A DNA stretch of 64,000 nucleotides from Paramacrobiotus metropolitanus. Its lineage: Eukaryota; Tardigrada; Eutardigrada; Parachela; Macrobiotidae. Where the stretch lies: the NCBI RefSeq assembly GCF_019649055.1, contig NW_026570221.1, positions 3,968,001-4,032,000 on the forward strand, written 5' to 3'. Position numbers and translations under genes: made by a program. Position 1 is the stretch's first letter. Each line of letters starts with the position of its first letter. Below the pieces are notes generated by a model. It did no database searches, was not told the origin of the DNA, and saw only the letters and a program-made list of their open reading frames with translations. Shown here one piece after another: positions 1-11,679 of the stretch.

Positions 1-506
1 ACGGTGTTGGTGTTGTTGTTGCAGTAGTGGTTGGTGTCCTAGTAAAAGAATAATGGCCCCAGCCTCCAATGTTGAAAAATCTCTTATAACGATGTATGAC
101 AAGGTCATCCTGTTTCTTGTCAGTTCCCACTGCACCGTCGGCCCTGTGGTGTTCTTGGCTAACCATTTTACGGGTCACCGGAACAAACGTCGCTGCTGCT
201 GTTGCTGCAGTGGTGGACCTGGTGGTCGCATAAAAATCCTCGCGGGAATAGTCAACGGGTGGGAATACATCCAACACGTTAGGATCGGGTGTGTTCCGTG
301 CTGCAGCGGCTTCTTCTTCCTTAATATTTTCTGCAGTTATGTTCGGAAATTCTGCCGGTTCGACGGTGCACTATAAAGCGTCCATACAGAATTGCTACTG
401 CTAATAATGCCGTAACAATCTTCTAGATAAATTTCCAAGAATAAATCAGTCTTACCATGAATACGATACTCCCATATAAAGCTATAATGACACTGTAAAA
501 CAACAT
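1..506 (-). CDS. secreted PDG-repeat protein, copy A (C-terminus beyond window)
   Basis: Two exons on the minus strand: 456-506 (51 nt, MLFYSVIIALYGSIVFM) and 370 down to the window edge. They are joined by an 85-nt intron with a GTAAG donor directly after the last ATG codon and a TAG acceptor. Exon 2 opens with CTVEPAEFPN, then an Ala-rich helix, one TRKMV...ADG repeat, an H-R-Y-K-R basic site and a Thr-rich linker still open at base 1. A second repeat probably lies outside the window. The hydrophobic N-terminus implies secretion. The repeat is degraded compared with other copies (AVGTDKKQDD where others have DEKPED), but the frame is intact. Function unknown. Confidence 0.8.
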
Positions 507-652
507 GGTGTTGCTCCACGATGGATGATGCAAGGGTAATAATTATGCAGTGTAACGATTGTTCAACAAGGCTGAAGACAACAAAAATTTCTGTGAGGTA
601 GTTGTACTGACAGCGATGCACTGACCATGGTGAACTACGTGGGCTGAAGCCG

Positions 653-819
653 CTTTATATGGGAAACCAGCAAAACTGTCAGTTTTGAAGTGTGTACGAG
701 GAAAACGAATGGTTCTCCAAATCTGTTACACAGAATTCGCTTAACAGAGTAAATGTGCTGATGTTGAAATTCTTGGAGGTACCCGATGTTGTACGTGACC
801 ACTTAATTTGACAAGTGGT
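653..819 (-). promoter_or_regulatory. TATA box and upstream palindrome of copy A
   Basis: The minus strand reads TATAAAG at 659-653, about 150 bp upstream of the start codon. At 798-819 lies the palindrome ACCACTT-N8-AAGTGGT, followed on the plus strand by GGTTCTGACACGATGC. Both are conserved in place in all six family members, which marks them as the likely core promoter and a distal factor-binding site. Factor identity is unknown. Confidence 0.55.
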
Positions 820-2716
820 TTAGGTTCTGACACGATGCTTGAAATTTTGCGCGATGGTCTGCAACACATATTTCGCGCAAGATGTATCTTCAGTGAAATA
901 CAAGGTAAATGTGCCGAAATGTACCCGGCATGCTAAGACGGTCGCAGCTCTGCACCATGATTGTGTCGTTACTACAAAAATTACCAGAAATTTTTCTTGA
1001 TGGAGCTGGCCATAATAACAGACTGAATGTCAATATATTATTTGGCAGCCAAACATCTGAATGGATATATGTGAGTAAATTTGATAATCAATAACTTCAA
1101 GGAAAAGATGAGGCGCAGGGATGAATATCTCGACGTTTTCTGCTTTCCGGACATTTTCACAGTACGGATTCGCGTACCGGTCACCAAGAACACCGTGTTT
1201 GCGGCGTTGTTATATACGACAAAAGTTTTTAAAAATTACTTTCATCGTAATTATTGTTTTTATGTAAATCTGCCTAAGAGTTAATAAAAGATTATGAAGG
1301 TTTTTAGTGTGGAACAGCGCCGATAAAACCGTATCTCTGATGTCCGGTACGGAGATCCATATTGTGAAAGTACCCAAATTGTGAAACAAGTGGAAGTACT
1401 GATGACTGTTAAGAACTCTATCTTCGCGAGTGACCGACAGGAAATTCCTGCTACTGATAGATACGAGTATTTTGCTTACGTATTATTATACGTATTATTA
1501 ATACACGTATTTTTATCTTTCATAATTCTCGTACGTCTTCTGGCTGTTTTCTTTGTACCTTATTCCATATTCAATTAACATGCTGTTGACCCAGGCGAGA
1601 AAACTCGAAGTCATAATATCTCGCAAAAACACAAATGTTGTGTTTCTAAAATCAATAAATTTTACAAGATTACAATGCCTGCAGTTAGCTGCTTTCGAAG
1701 AAAGTCGGACGAAGCAAAATTATAGTGGACGAACTTGATAAATAAGCACATTTGCAAAGAGAGATGCAGCGTAGCCGGCTAACGTTTCTTTGAAGTTAGT
1801 TGGAGTGCTTCCGTTCTGACACACAGCGGTTGCGATTGATAATTTCCGATAAAAACGCTCGAAACACTAATTTATTAGACGAAATCCACGACATTTGGTT
1901 GCTTATTCTTCACAAACAACAATGGCTGTAAATTGTGGAGGGTATTGAAATCGTGTTACTGTATATTACAATTTACATTCATAAGTAAACGTGCACTAAG
2001 TATTTATTATGTATTAAATACTTGTGCAAACTATACTTGATCCATAGAATATGCGAGTTGGGACAACGCGTTTTTAGAACCGCAAATACGTCGAAATACC
2101 TGCGATCGTTAGATTATCACTTTCGTAAACGAGTACGTGTTTGTATTCGTATCAACGATATAATAATCGCGCAGTTTCCAGCATGTTAATATCGATCGGT
2201 ACGTGATCTTGAGCACGTCAGCTTTTGAGACATTTCTGACAAATTTGTGGCAACTGTACACACCGACTTGGAACTGACGACCATTTCTCAATTTGTAACG
2301 AAAAACGTATGATTATTATCAGCTACAGTCAAAGAGAGTTGTGCCGCTGTTGATGCAGATAACGCCGGTTTTCTAAGCGGGCAAAAAGTGCATGCATTGT
2401 GCTCATTTTTTAACACCAGTAATAGTACGCAATGTATTACTCGCACAATCGCACTTGCGTACTGCACTACGATGGAATCTGCACCGGTAAATGTATCAGC
2501 GTAAAATCGATAGATTTCGGTCTTTTATCAACAGCAGAAAAATTCACAATAATTATGATTGTTGGTACGGATACGGTATACACACGCCGTTTCCAAACGC
2601 ACAATTTTTAAAGGGTGACTTTCCTAAACAGGTGAATAAGTATGTATATTTGCAGCCAGTACAAGCATGTTGCTAGTTGGCTTTTGATCCTGCTCACACA
2701 AGTAGCCACTATCACA
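820..2716. repeat. duplicated flank between copies A and B
   Basis: No gene is supported here. The block near 1095-1210 (GGATTCGCGTACCGGTCACC) recurs upstream of copy D (about 9350-9460) and copy E (about 12930-13040), and in an orphan block at about 23500-23640. The AAACACTAATTT block at 1860-2040 recurs near 6610, 17860, 24020 and 31045. The 2490-2640 block, ending in GGTGAATAAG, recurs just downstream of copies E and F. The stretch therefore holds the upstream flank of unit A followed by the downstream flank of unit B. Confidence 0.65.
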
Positions 2717-3365
2717 CTAGACTTCAGGTACGTAGACTTTTTCAGTTGTTTCACCTCTAGTGCTCGGATTGTCCTCTGGTGTCTCGTCGAATTCTGCTCT
2801 ACCGTCAGGCCCGGTGAGAACTCGTGTAACCATTTGACGAGTCCACGGTTCGGACGTTGCTGGTGCTGTGGTTTGTGCGGCCAAAACTTGGCAGAGTCTT
2901 TCACTTCCAGGGCACCACTCCGATCTCCGATAACGACGCCCTTCACGGTCCTCCGGTTTCTCGTCAACTCCCACTGTACCGTCGGGCTCCTCGTGAACTC
3001 GCCTAATCATTTTACGGGTCCCTGGTACAAACGTTGATGGTACTGTTGTTGCGGCAGTGGACCTAGTGGTCGCATAAAAACCCTCGAGCGAAGAGTCAGC
3101 GGGTGGAAATACCATAGTCTTGGCAGAAATCGCGACAGGATCGAACATGGTCCGTCCCGCAGCGGCTTCAGCGGTGGCAGCTGCAGTTTTGTTGGGAATT
3201 TGTGCCGGTTCGACAGTGCACTAAACACAAATCGGAATTGTCAAACAGTATTGTTACTAGTGATGATAGCGTGGCGACCAACTGAATAAATTCTCAAGAA
3301 TAAATTCATCTTACCATAAATACCATGGTCCCGTACAAAGCTGTAATGAAGCTGTAAAACAACAT
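2717..3365 (-). CDS. secreted PDG-repeat protein, copy B
   Basis: Join of 3315-3365 and 2717-3220, 184 residues. Residues 1-17 are a hydrophobic leader (MLFYSFITALYGTMVFM). The mature part begins near CTVEPAQIPN, has an Ala-rich stretch (28-38), repeat 1 (about 85-107, GTRKMIRRVHEEPDG), the basic site R-R-Y-R-R at 112-116 (a furin-like R-x-R-R consensus), a short linker with two Cys, repeat 2 (about 144-167, TRQMVTRVLTGPDG) and an acidic tail ending KVYVPEV. The start is fixed by the same ATG in every copy; the intron is 94 nt and phase 0. The 3' end is nearly identical to copy F, 25 kb away. I do not recognise the family. A secreted precursor cut at RYRR is inference. Confidence 0.85.
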
Positions 3366-3498
3366 GGTTATTCTCGAATACGGCTAATTTAAGGATAATG
3401 TTCACCGTAACGATTGTTCGGCATAGGAGACAACGAAGTATTAAGTCAGGTATTTAGTTGTACTGACAAAGATGGACAATGCAAGTGCGCTGAAGTCG

Positions 3499-3673
3499 TT
3501 TTTATAACGGAATCCAGCAAATCTTTCGGTTCTGTAGTGTGTACGAGGAAAAAGGAATTGTTTTCCAAATCTGTCAAGCAGAATTCACTTCGCTGATGAG
3601 CGTAAATGTGCTGATATGGAAATTTCTTGGAGGTATCGGACGTGGTACGTGACCACTTCATTTGACAAGTGGT
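3499..3673 (-). promoter_or_regulatory. TATA box and upstream palindrome of copy B
   Basis: TATAAAAA on the minus strand at 3506-3499, about 140 bp above the ATG. The palindrome ACCACTT-N8-AAGTGGT at 3652-3673 begins 287 bp above the ATG. Confidence 0.55.
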
Positions 3674-4138
3674 TGAGGTTCTGACACGATGCGTGGAAAT
3701 TTGCGAGATGGTCTGCAACGAAATATGTAGCGCAAGACGCACCTTTATGGAAATACAGAAGCTTGCCCAGCATGCTAAGAAGATCGCAGCTCTGCACCAT
3801 GATTTTCTGTATACCGTTATTACAAATATTGTCAAAAGTTATTTTTAATTTTCGAATTATTTCTATAAAAATACTTTATTTTTGAATTATTTATTGCAAA
3901 AGTAATTTTCGAATTATTTTATGCAGCTGGCCCAACTTGGCTTGGCTGTATATAACACGAAAATTCGGCGTCAGTTCTGACCATAAAAAGTTCTGCCGAC
4001 ATTTTGCCCAGGTAAAAACTCGTACGGCAAAAAATTCTGCCGGCGTTTGGACCTTGGTCAAACGGAACGCTTATTAATATGGGTACCCTTTGGTTAGAAG
4101 CCCCCTCTTGTGCACCCTGTTTATCATAGGCGCACTTT

Positions 4139-4453
4139 TTAAATTAATATGATACAGTATATAATGAATTCACTGTTATCAGATAATAATGCAGCTTTAT
4201 TGAGATAATAGTATAAAACTTTTTTTAGGGAGTCGATTTGAGTGCTCATACTATTCATCAGGCCTTCCATCCGATAAACAGGACGATTCGGTAAATAAGC
4301 TAACTTAGAGCAAATTAGCACCTCGTCTACTGTGACCGGACGGTCGTATTTTGCGTTAGTCAGGTCATTCATTGATTGGCTTTCGCTGGCCCCCGTTCCG
4401 GAGGCCTGCTTTAGCCCGGCATAATATGATATTTGCCGGAACTGAAAACACAC
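4139..4453 (-). CDS. possible coding fragment, unrecognised
   Basis: An open minus-strand frame of about 100 codons with no ATG at its 5' end; it is preceded by a TTTTCAG acceptor-like sequence, so it could be an exon. The translation has a protein-like look (SMNDLTNAKYDRPVTVDEVL, then a possible short coiled coil STQIDSLKKVLYYYL), unlike other frames in the region. No family is recognised. It could be part of a transposon ORF or chance. Confidence 0.2.
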   Translation of the reverse strand: MCFQFRQISYYAGLKQASGTGASESQSMNDLTNAKYDRPVTVDEVLICSKLAYLPNRPVYRMEGLMNSMSTQIDSLKKVLYYYLNKAALLSDNSEFIIYCIILI

Positions 4454-5144
4454 TTACTGTTGCATTTCTAATATAGCAGTTGTGTGACACTACTAAAATG
4501 ACTTTTTTTAAAGTAAATTTTTAAGTTCATAACAAATGTATAAAACAACGACAAATTAGAAATGTGAACCGAACACGCATGCCGGGCACTTGCGGCAGGA
4601 ATCTTAACGTTAACACCGGTGCAAGGAGCAAAGCGCTGTGCTGTCACTTGCTAACTGCAATATGCATAATTCGGTATCACAACTTTCACATGCCAAATTT
4701 TGACATGCTTACGGACAAACCTTTGTGGCAGGCGACGATGCTAACGTTACCATTTGTTTGCGGCGGAAATGCTAATAATAGAAAGCTAACTTTTGCATTT
4801 GACGTGGGCAAGGAAGTATTTTTGCAGCAAACATATCCCGTATAGTATTAGAAAGCCGAAATAGTGATCGTCAAAAAACACTCAGTAACTTGTGATTAAG
4901 AACACATAAGCACTGGCCAAAAGTTTTGTGCCACAAGTGCTGGGCATGGCAAACCAGTACTATTTGCTACATACAACAGTTATATCTACAGTAACCTGAA
5001 TTTGCGAATTTGCTATTCGGAATTTAAACTGATCCCTTCTATACCAGTAAGTCAACCAGTGCAAACTGCACAAACTCGCGATCTTTAATTCCACAACATA
5101 AAAATTCAAGGTAACGATCGCTAATTTTACAAGACTTGCAGACC

Positions 5145-5166
5145 CACACACACACACACACGCACA
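5145..5166. repeat. (CA)n microsatellite
   Basis: About eight CA dinucleotides followed by degenerate CGCACATA. Confidence 0.8.
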
Positions 5167-5242
5167 TACAGTCAGAGTTATCCAATGCATTCTGGCTGAC
5201 GGGTGACTCTCATGCACAACTTAACAGGTATGTTGCGGCTAG

Positions 5243-5703
5243 CTAGTTATAATATCTCCAATAACGATGGTCATCAAGATCCTCTGGTTTCTCGTCGATT
5301 TCCACCCTACCATCGGGCCTGTGGTGCTCATGCCTTACCATTTTACGGGTCACCGATGCGGGGGTTGTTGTTGCAGCAGTGGACCTAGTGGTGTCATAGA
5401 AATCATCACGCGAAGTGTCAACGGGTGTAAATATCGGAACCTTGGCAGCATTCATGTCCCAGTCGGGCGTGGTCAGTGCTGCAGCGGCTGCAGCCTCTTC
5501 TTCTGCCTTAATTCTTTCTGCACGTATGTTGGGAAATTCGGCCGGTTCGACGGCGCACTAAAAACAAATAGAACAGGTCAAACAGTTTTATTACTACCAA
5601 ATATCACCGAAGCGATCTGTGGGATAATTTCTGCAGATTATACTATACTTACCATGAAAACCATGCTCCCATACAAAGCTATAATGACACTGTAAAAGAA
5701 CAT
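5243..5703 (-). CDS. secreted PDG-repeat protein, copy C (single repeat)
   Basis: Join of 5653-5703 and 5243-5557, 121 residues; the shortest family member. Leader MFFYSVIIALYGSMVFM, then CAVEPAEFPN, a long Ala run (residues 38-44), and a single repeat at about 87-110 (TRKMVRHEHHRPDGRVEIDE). The protein stops soon after at DDHRYWRYYN, so the Thr-rich linker and second repeat are missing and the basic site is changed to R-Y-W-R. Its end resembles the end of repeat 2 in copy D (KPADLDDEREWRY), which suggests loss of the middle of an ancestral two-repeat gene by recombination between repeats. The reading frame and 95-nt intron are intact. Confidence 0.8.
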
Positions 5704-5835
5704 AGTTTTGCTCGAATGCGGTTGGTGCAAGGATAATCTTCAGCGTAACGTTGTCCGGTAAGGCCAAAGACTACAAAATTTAAAGTCAGGTAGACGTACT
5801 GACAAAGATGCATTTCGATATGTGCGTTACAGCCG

Positions 5836-6008
5836 TTTTTATAACGCAGTCCAGCAAAACTGTCGGTTTTGAAGTGTGTACGAGGAAAAGGAAACGGTTC
5901 TCTAAATGTTTTAAGCAGAATTCACTTCGCTAATACACATAAATGCGCTGATATGAAATTTCTTGCAATAACCGGCCGTTGTTCGTGACCACTTCATCTA
6001 CAAGTGGT
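5836..6008 (-). promoter_or_regulatory. TATA box and upstream palindrome of copy C
   Basis: TATAAAAA on the minus strand at 5843-5836. ACCACTT (5988-5994) and AAGTGGT (6002-6008) are separated by 7 nt here, one fewer than in copies A, B, D and E. Confidence 0.5.
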
Positions 6009-8081
6009 TTTGGTTCTGACACGATGCATGAAAATTTGCAGGATGGTCTGCAACACAATATTTGGCGCAAATAAAAGATTATCGAATTTTTCAATTTGGA
6101 ACAACCCGGTATCTCTCGTGCACAAATCAGTAGTGTGAAGGTGCTCAGAATACGAAAATCGCCGAAATACTGATGATCGCGAAGAACTCGATTTTAGCAG
6201 ATGACTGGCATGAAATTTCTGCTGCTGATAGATTTTCTGTTTATTGTTTCTGTCCTACATAAAATTAGTATTTGCTATAGCTTTTTTTGTGCACCTCAAC
6301 CCATAATAAATTAACACATTTTTGAATTTGATTTGATGAGAATAACGTAAAAGAAAACACAAACTTCGGTCATCGCAATACTTCACAAAACAGAAAAGGT
6401 TATGTTTTCTAATCAACACATTTTGCTTGTTTGCGATGCCTGCAGTTAGCTGCTTTCTGGGAAGTTCTGATTCAGCAGAACTGCAGTGGACGAACTTGTT
6501 AAACTGGCACATTTGAAACAAGAGAAGCAGTGTTGCCGTCCAGCGTTCTTTGAAAATTAGTTGGAGTGCTTTCATTCAGACACGCAGCGGTTGCACTGAC
6601 ACTCTCCTCCGAAAACGCTTGAAACACTAGTTTTTTTAGCTGGAATCTGTGATCTCATTGCTTGCTCTGCAATACAGGAACCATCGCGGTATATTGTTGT
6701 CAGGTTTAAAATGAGAAATCGCAGTACTGTACAATACGCTGGTAAATTTCAAATGTTTGAAAATTTGTAAAACAATTTAATTTACCATTAGTCAATATTG
6801 GTTGTGTTGGTGATTGTAACCGGTCAAAATAAAACCGAATTAGCCTTTTTTCCCTGACTACAAAGTAGTACCAGTAAATATTTACAATACGGGAAGTAAC
6901 GTAATTGCATTCATGGTGAAATATGGCTAATAACTTTAAATCTATAGAAACGGTAATAACGGTTATGAACTCTGTACGTACACCCTACCGGCTTGCTTTC
7001 TGCTTGCCACATATCGCTAATGTTTGATAAATATCACACTGACCTGATGTTGATCAATACCTAGATACAGTATTTCGGATATTCCATGTTATTGATTATA
7101 TCGGCATCGCGCAGCTGATATTTATTATTTGAATTAATCATTTTAATTTATAATTAAAATAGTTAGTTGATTGTGTAGAAGGTACGAACGTTTGCAAACA
7201 CAACAGGCGCAAGGGAACTGACAATATTCTTAAAATTAGGATATTCGACAATTGTACAAAAAACAAACAGGAAAGATTAATATGATACATCTCCAGGCAT
7301 TTGATTACCATTTGGCACAACCAATGCTGTAAACGTTTCTACGCTGCTGTAATCATTCACTAAAATGCGCGCTAGAAATGTTTTTGCTTACGCCATGCCA
7401 TCGTTCTACGTTATTCTGTAATTCTGACATTTTAATTTGTCCAAACAAATGCCGCCATTAGTCGTGGCGCTGCGGGAAATACTAAACTGCCGTTAAGCAC
7501 TTTTTAAAGATTTGATAAGAAACAATTTTGTTATGCTGAAAAGCGCTACCGAAATTTATTATTCCATATTTATAAAGCTACAAGTATGTATTTGTACATA
7601 CCACATGATATACTTGCATGATCAAGGCCGGCTGTGCCCATTTTTTTAACACGAATGTTCTGAATTTTAAATACGAGTACCAATTAATTGTTCGCAAGAT
7701 ATTACTCGTGTTTGCGTTCTGGATTACGATTGAATCCACATTGGTAAAATAATGTACTTTCCGAAGTATTCTGTAAAAACAAGAACAATAAAGTAATGAT
7801 ATACCGTAGGCGACTAATGCGCCACTGTTTTCAAAGGTTATTCCATTATATTTTGAATAAATCGGAATTTAATTTGATCCGTTCTACACCGCTATAGTGA
7901 ACCGGAGCAAATTTATAAACTCACGGTCGTTAATTCTATGGCATAAATTTTCACCAAAATGATCGCTACGGATAAATGACTTAAACATTCACATACATAC
8001 ACTTAGAGTTTTCAATGCATTATGGTTGACAGGTAGCGTTCAGGCGCAACTGAACAAGAAAACAAATACTGTACTTTGTGG
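6009..8081. repeat. duplicated flank between copies C and D
   Basis: No gene supported. Blocks at 6070-6260 and 6470-6900 align by eye with the upstream flanks of copies A, E and F (CGCTTGAAACACTAG at about 6609). The 7440-7500 block (AAACAAATGCCGCCATTAGT) recurs downstream of copy F near 27820. 6900-7440 is AT-rich with nothing recognisable. Confidence 0.55.
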
Positions 8082-8758
8082 CTAGTTCTTCTGGCCACTT
8101 CTGGCGGCTACTATATCTGAATATCTCCATTCGCGTTCGTCATCAAGGTCCGCTGGCTTCTCGCTGATTACCACGGTGCCGTCGGGCATGGTGAAAAGTC
8201 GCCTAATCATTTTACGGGTCACCGGTTCGGACGGTGCTGATGTTGTTGTTGCAGTTGTAGTTCGTGTGGTTGTTGCAGCGGGAGACACACGGGTTCTTGC
8301 GATAAACCACCAAGCTCTCCGATAACGATGCACTTCAATGACGTCCTGTTTGTCGTCAATTTCCACTGTACCGTCGGGCCTTTCGTGAACGCTCTTAACT
8401 ATTTTACGGGGCACGGGTACGAACGTTGCTGGTGCTGTTGTTGCAGTAGTGGACGTAATGTTCACAGAAAAATCCTCGCTCGAATAGTCTGCGGACGGAA
8501 ATACCGGAACCTTTGCATCCATCGGGGCGGGATCGAATATGGTCCGTGCTGCAGCGGCTTCTGCTTCCTTAATATTTGCTGCAGTGATTTTGGGATATTT
8601 TGCCGCTTCGACAGTGCACTATAAAACGATCACACAGCACTGTTGCTAGTAACAGTACCGTAACGATCTTTCGAATAATTACCCAAGAATAAAGTACCCT
8701 TACTTACCATGAATACCATGCTCCCATATAAAGCTATAATAACACTGTATGACAACAT
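8082..8758 (-). CDS. secreted PDG-repeat protein, copy D
   Basis: Join of 8708-8758 and 8082-8618, 195 residues. Leader MLSYSVIIALYGSMVFM; mature start CTVEAAKYPK; Ala-rich segment 38-41; repeat 1 at about 87-110 (PRKIVKSVHERPDGTVEIDD); R-Y-R-R at 115-118; aromatic AWWF; a Thr-rich linker (133-143); repeat 2 at about 150-175 (TRKMIRRLFTMPDG); and a basic tail ending RSGQKN that no other copy shares. The linker is encoded by CAA/ACA-type trinucleotides and is a likely O-glycosylation stretch and a likely site of length change. Phase-0 intron of 89 nt. Frame intact. Confidence 0.85.
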
Positions 8759-8882
8759 GGTGTTGCTCCACGACGGCCGGTGCAAGGATAATATTCAGTG
8801 TAACGATTGTTCAGCAAGAGAGAAGACAATAAAAATTTCTGTCAAGTAGTAAAGATGCACTGAGCTACGCGCGCTGAAGACG

Positions 8883-9050
8883 TTTTATATGGGAATTCAA
8901 CAAAACTATCAGTTCTGAAGTGTGTACGAGGAAAATGGAATGGTTCTCTGAAGCTGTTACACAGAATCCGCCGAACAGGTTAAATGTGCTGATGTTGAAA
9001 TTCTTGGAGGTACCCGATGTTTTACGTGACCACTTCATTTGACAAGTGGT
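8883..9050 (-). promoter_or_regulatory. TATA box and upstream palindrome of copy D
   Basis: TATAAAA on the minus strand at 8889-8883. ACCACTT-N8-AAGTGGT at 9029-9050, starting 271 bp above the ATG. Confidence 0.55.
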
Positions 9051-10749
9051 TTTGGTTCTGACACGATGCATGAAACTTTGCGCGATGGTCTGCAACATAA
9101 TATTTGGCGCAAAATGCACCTTCGGTGTAATACAGAGTAAATGTGCCGAGATGTACCGGCTTGCTAAGACGATCGCAGCTCTGCGCTATGATTGTTCCGT
9201 TACTACAAAAATTTCCAAAATTCCCTTTTGATGGAGCCGGTCATAATAATAGACAGAACTGTATTTGAATGTCGATATATTATTTGGCTGCCAAATATCT
9301 GTACAGATATACTGTACATATATGAGTATTTGTTATAATCAATAGCTTCAAGGAAAAGATGAGGCGCTGGGATGAATATCTCGAAGTTTTCTGCTTTCCG
9401 CACATTTTCACAGTACGGATTCGCGTACCGGTCGTCAAAAACACCGTTTCTTCGGCGTTGTGCCATACCACAAAACCTTTCCAGAAATATTTACATCGTA
9501 ATTATTGCTTTTGTGTAAATCTGCGTTAGAGTTAATGAAAGATTGTGAGTTTTGTAGTGTGGAACAGCGCCGATAAAACCGTATCTCAGATGTCTGGCAC
9601 GGGGATCCATATTGTGAAAGTACACAGAATGTGAAACACGTCGAAGTACTGATGATTGTTAAAAACTCTAACTAGTGACCGACAGGAAATTCCTGCTACT
9701 GAAAGATATTTGGCTCCATAAGAGATCAGTAACCCCTATGTCCAAGCGTACGTATTTTTGCGTAGCCACACCACTGCCACTTTAAAAACACAAAAAGGTA
9801 TACTGCTATGATTATTTAGTTGAAGTGAATAATATTCTGGAATATTATTCACTTTGAATTTCTGATGCACTGCAGCCTGCAGCTGACCCCTGTTGTACCC
9901 TTGGGGAACACTGCGAACGCTGCGAATATGGGAAAACAATGTGGGATATATTTAGCATCAATATTATATACTTGTACCTGTACTGCAGTCGGCTGAACAC
10001 TTTATTGTAATGACGTCGATGGCAAACCGCAGCATTGTAGGTCACGTACGATCTTGAGAGTTTTGGTGGTTGCTCATATTTATACCGCTCATACGCTTTG
10101 GTCGTACAAATGAATTATATTACTAATTGTTATTTACCAATAATTTATTCATACGACCACCGCATGATATTGTACTTGTACGTAACCGTACTACACATGC
10201 AATGGGGCTTCGGTTTACGCTTAGATACAGTTTGTATACTCGTTTAGTTATATATTTTTTCGCTTTTCTGGTAACAATGTTCTACTTAGATTATTTAATA
10301 AATTATTGCTGATTGGTTTAATACTTACATTTTGATATACGCTCTTAAATTATTACTTGGTGCAGCACTTGGTAGTTGTAGTCCGTAAGTTGTTATCACT
10401 TCTAATTCTATTAAGGTCCCACCTACAGTTCCAGCATTCGCGCGTACTTGCAAAATTCGCCAAGTACATGATAAGGTCATAAGATTACAACGCATCCAGG
10501 ATACAATGACATTGTTACAGTTGTGGTGCTTAAGTACGTTAAACTTGATGAAATCTGAATAACCCATAGAAGGCAGTATTACTGATGTACCGTACTCTAA
10601 TACTTTGTACTTCTATTCATTTTTCTTGTAATCATTTGTATCAGCAGCATTACTTTCACAACTTAAGTACTGTACATAGACAAAACCACTGACATACAGT
10701 GCTTCTGCTTATACGAAGATTACGTCGAACCAAACACTGAAATCAGCAA
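9051..10749. repeat. upstream flank of unit D, then unassigned sequence
   Basis: 9051-9700 matches the flank of copy A closely (for example ATGAGGCG..GGGATGAATATCTCGA near 9358). From about 9700 the similarity stops. 9893-9945 holds one isolated unit of the minisatellite seen at 10750-11135. The rest is AT-rich without a supported gene. Confidence 0.5.
9823..9854. repeat. perfect 15-bp inverted repeat (hairpin)
   Basis: Arms AAGTGAATAATATTC and GAATATTATTCACTT are separated by two bases. No terminator role is expected in a eukaryotic genome; it may be the tip of a small palindromic element. Confidence 0.7.
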
Positions 10750-11135
10750 AATGACACCGACCGCAACCGCATTTCTGGCGAACTGTGCGAATGCTTCGAA
10801 AATGCAAAAATCAGACTGGGCATCCCGTCGGTTAGCTTTACATATCGAACAATTTTGATATTATCCTTGGCGGAAACCGGGAATGCTGCGAATGTGAGAA
10901 AATCAGACCCGGCATGTCATTGGGTATGCTTACAAAGACTGACCTTTAAAATACCCTTGGCGAACGCTGCAAATGCTGCGAAAATGGAGAAGCCAATCTT
11001 GCCATGTTCTTGATTATGCTTACGACCACTCACCATTAAAGTACCCATGACGAACGCTGCTGTTGCTGCGAATATGGAAAAATAAAACCTGGCATGTCGT
11101 TGATAATGCCTACAAAGACTCACCTTTAACGATAT
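10750..11135. repeat. degenerate ~85-110-bp tandem repeat
   Basis: Three to four units share CTTGGCGAACGCTGC...GCTGCGAA(A/T)ATG followed by GGCATGTC.TTG..TATGC and ACAAAGACT.ACCTTTAA. On the minus strand the units stay open over about two repeats and translate to FSIFAA.AAF..G.L.VS blocks, but there is no convincing start or homologue, so I treat it as a minisatellite. Confidence 0.6.
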
Positions 11136-11679
11136 AATAAACACGCGTGTTTCGGCAGGTTAATATCGCTACGCCTTCTTGAGAACGTCAGCTTTTGAGA
11201 CATTTCTGACAAATTTGTGGCATCTTATGGCGACTTGAAATTGAGGCCACTTCACAATTTCTAACGAAAAACGTATAATTATTACGGGTCGCAATTAAAA
11301 GAGAGTTGGCCGCTGCTGACCCAAATAATTTTCTAAGCTGACAGCAAGCGCATGCACTATGCCATTTTTTTAACACTAGTCTACTGAATCTCACTAATAA
11401 CAGTACGCAGTGTAATACTCGCATTTGCGTGTTGCATTACGATTGAATCCGCACCGGTAAATCTACCAGCGCGAAATTGATAAATCTCGGTTTTTTTATG
11501 AACAGCATAAAAATTCACAATAGCGGTTGTCGGTTGGTGTGCATACGGTATACACACACCGTTTCCACGCACAATGTTTAAAACTTGTCTTTCACACACC
11601 AGTGAATAAGACAATAAGTACAGTATATTACGGCCAGTTTACACAGACTGATTGAAGGCTCTTGATTCTGTTCACGTAT
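11136..11679. repeat. downstream flank of unit E
   Basis: The stretch around 11190-11300 (TTTTGAGACATTTCTGACAA) matches 2222-2330, and 11440-11610 matches 2480-2640, so this is the same duplicated downstream flank as in unit B. No gene seen. Confidence 0.6.

Larger units (their letters stand above)
3674..5242. other. intergenic stretch between copies B and C
   Basis: AT-rich sequence with short direct repeats of TTTTCGAATTATTT around 3840-3925, then unique-looking sequence. Apart from the weak minus-strand reading frame at 4139-4453 and a CA tract at about 5145, I see no gene. It does not show the duplicated flank blocks found upstream of the other copies, so copy B has lost most of its upstream unit or received an insertion here. 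Confidence 0.5.

Noticed and set aside
53-376. Plus-strand frame with many Cys and Gly opposite copy A, and similar frames opposite other copies
   Set aside because: They are antisense shadows of the secreted-family exons; the real strand is shown by splice sites, leader and conserved stops.
9823-9854. Hairpin as a transcription terminator
   Set aside because: Eukaryotic context; no U-tract or gene ends here.
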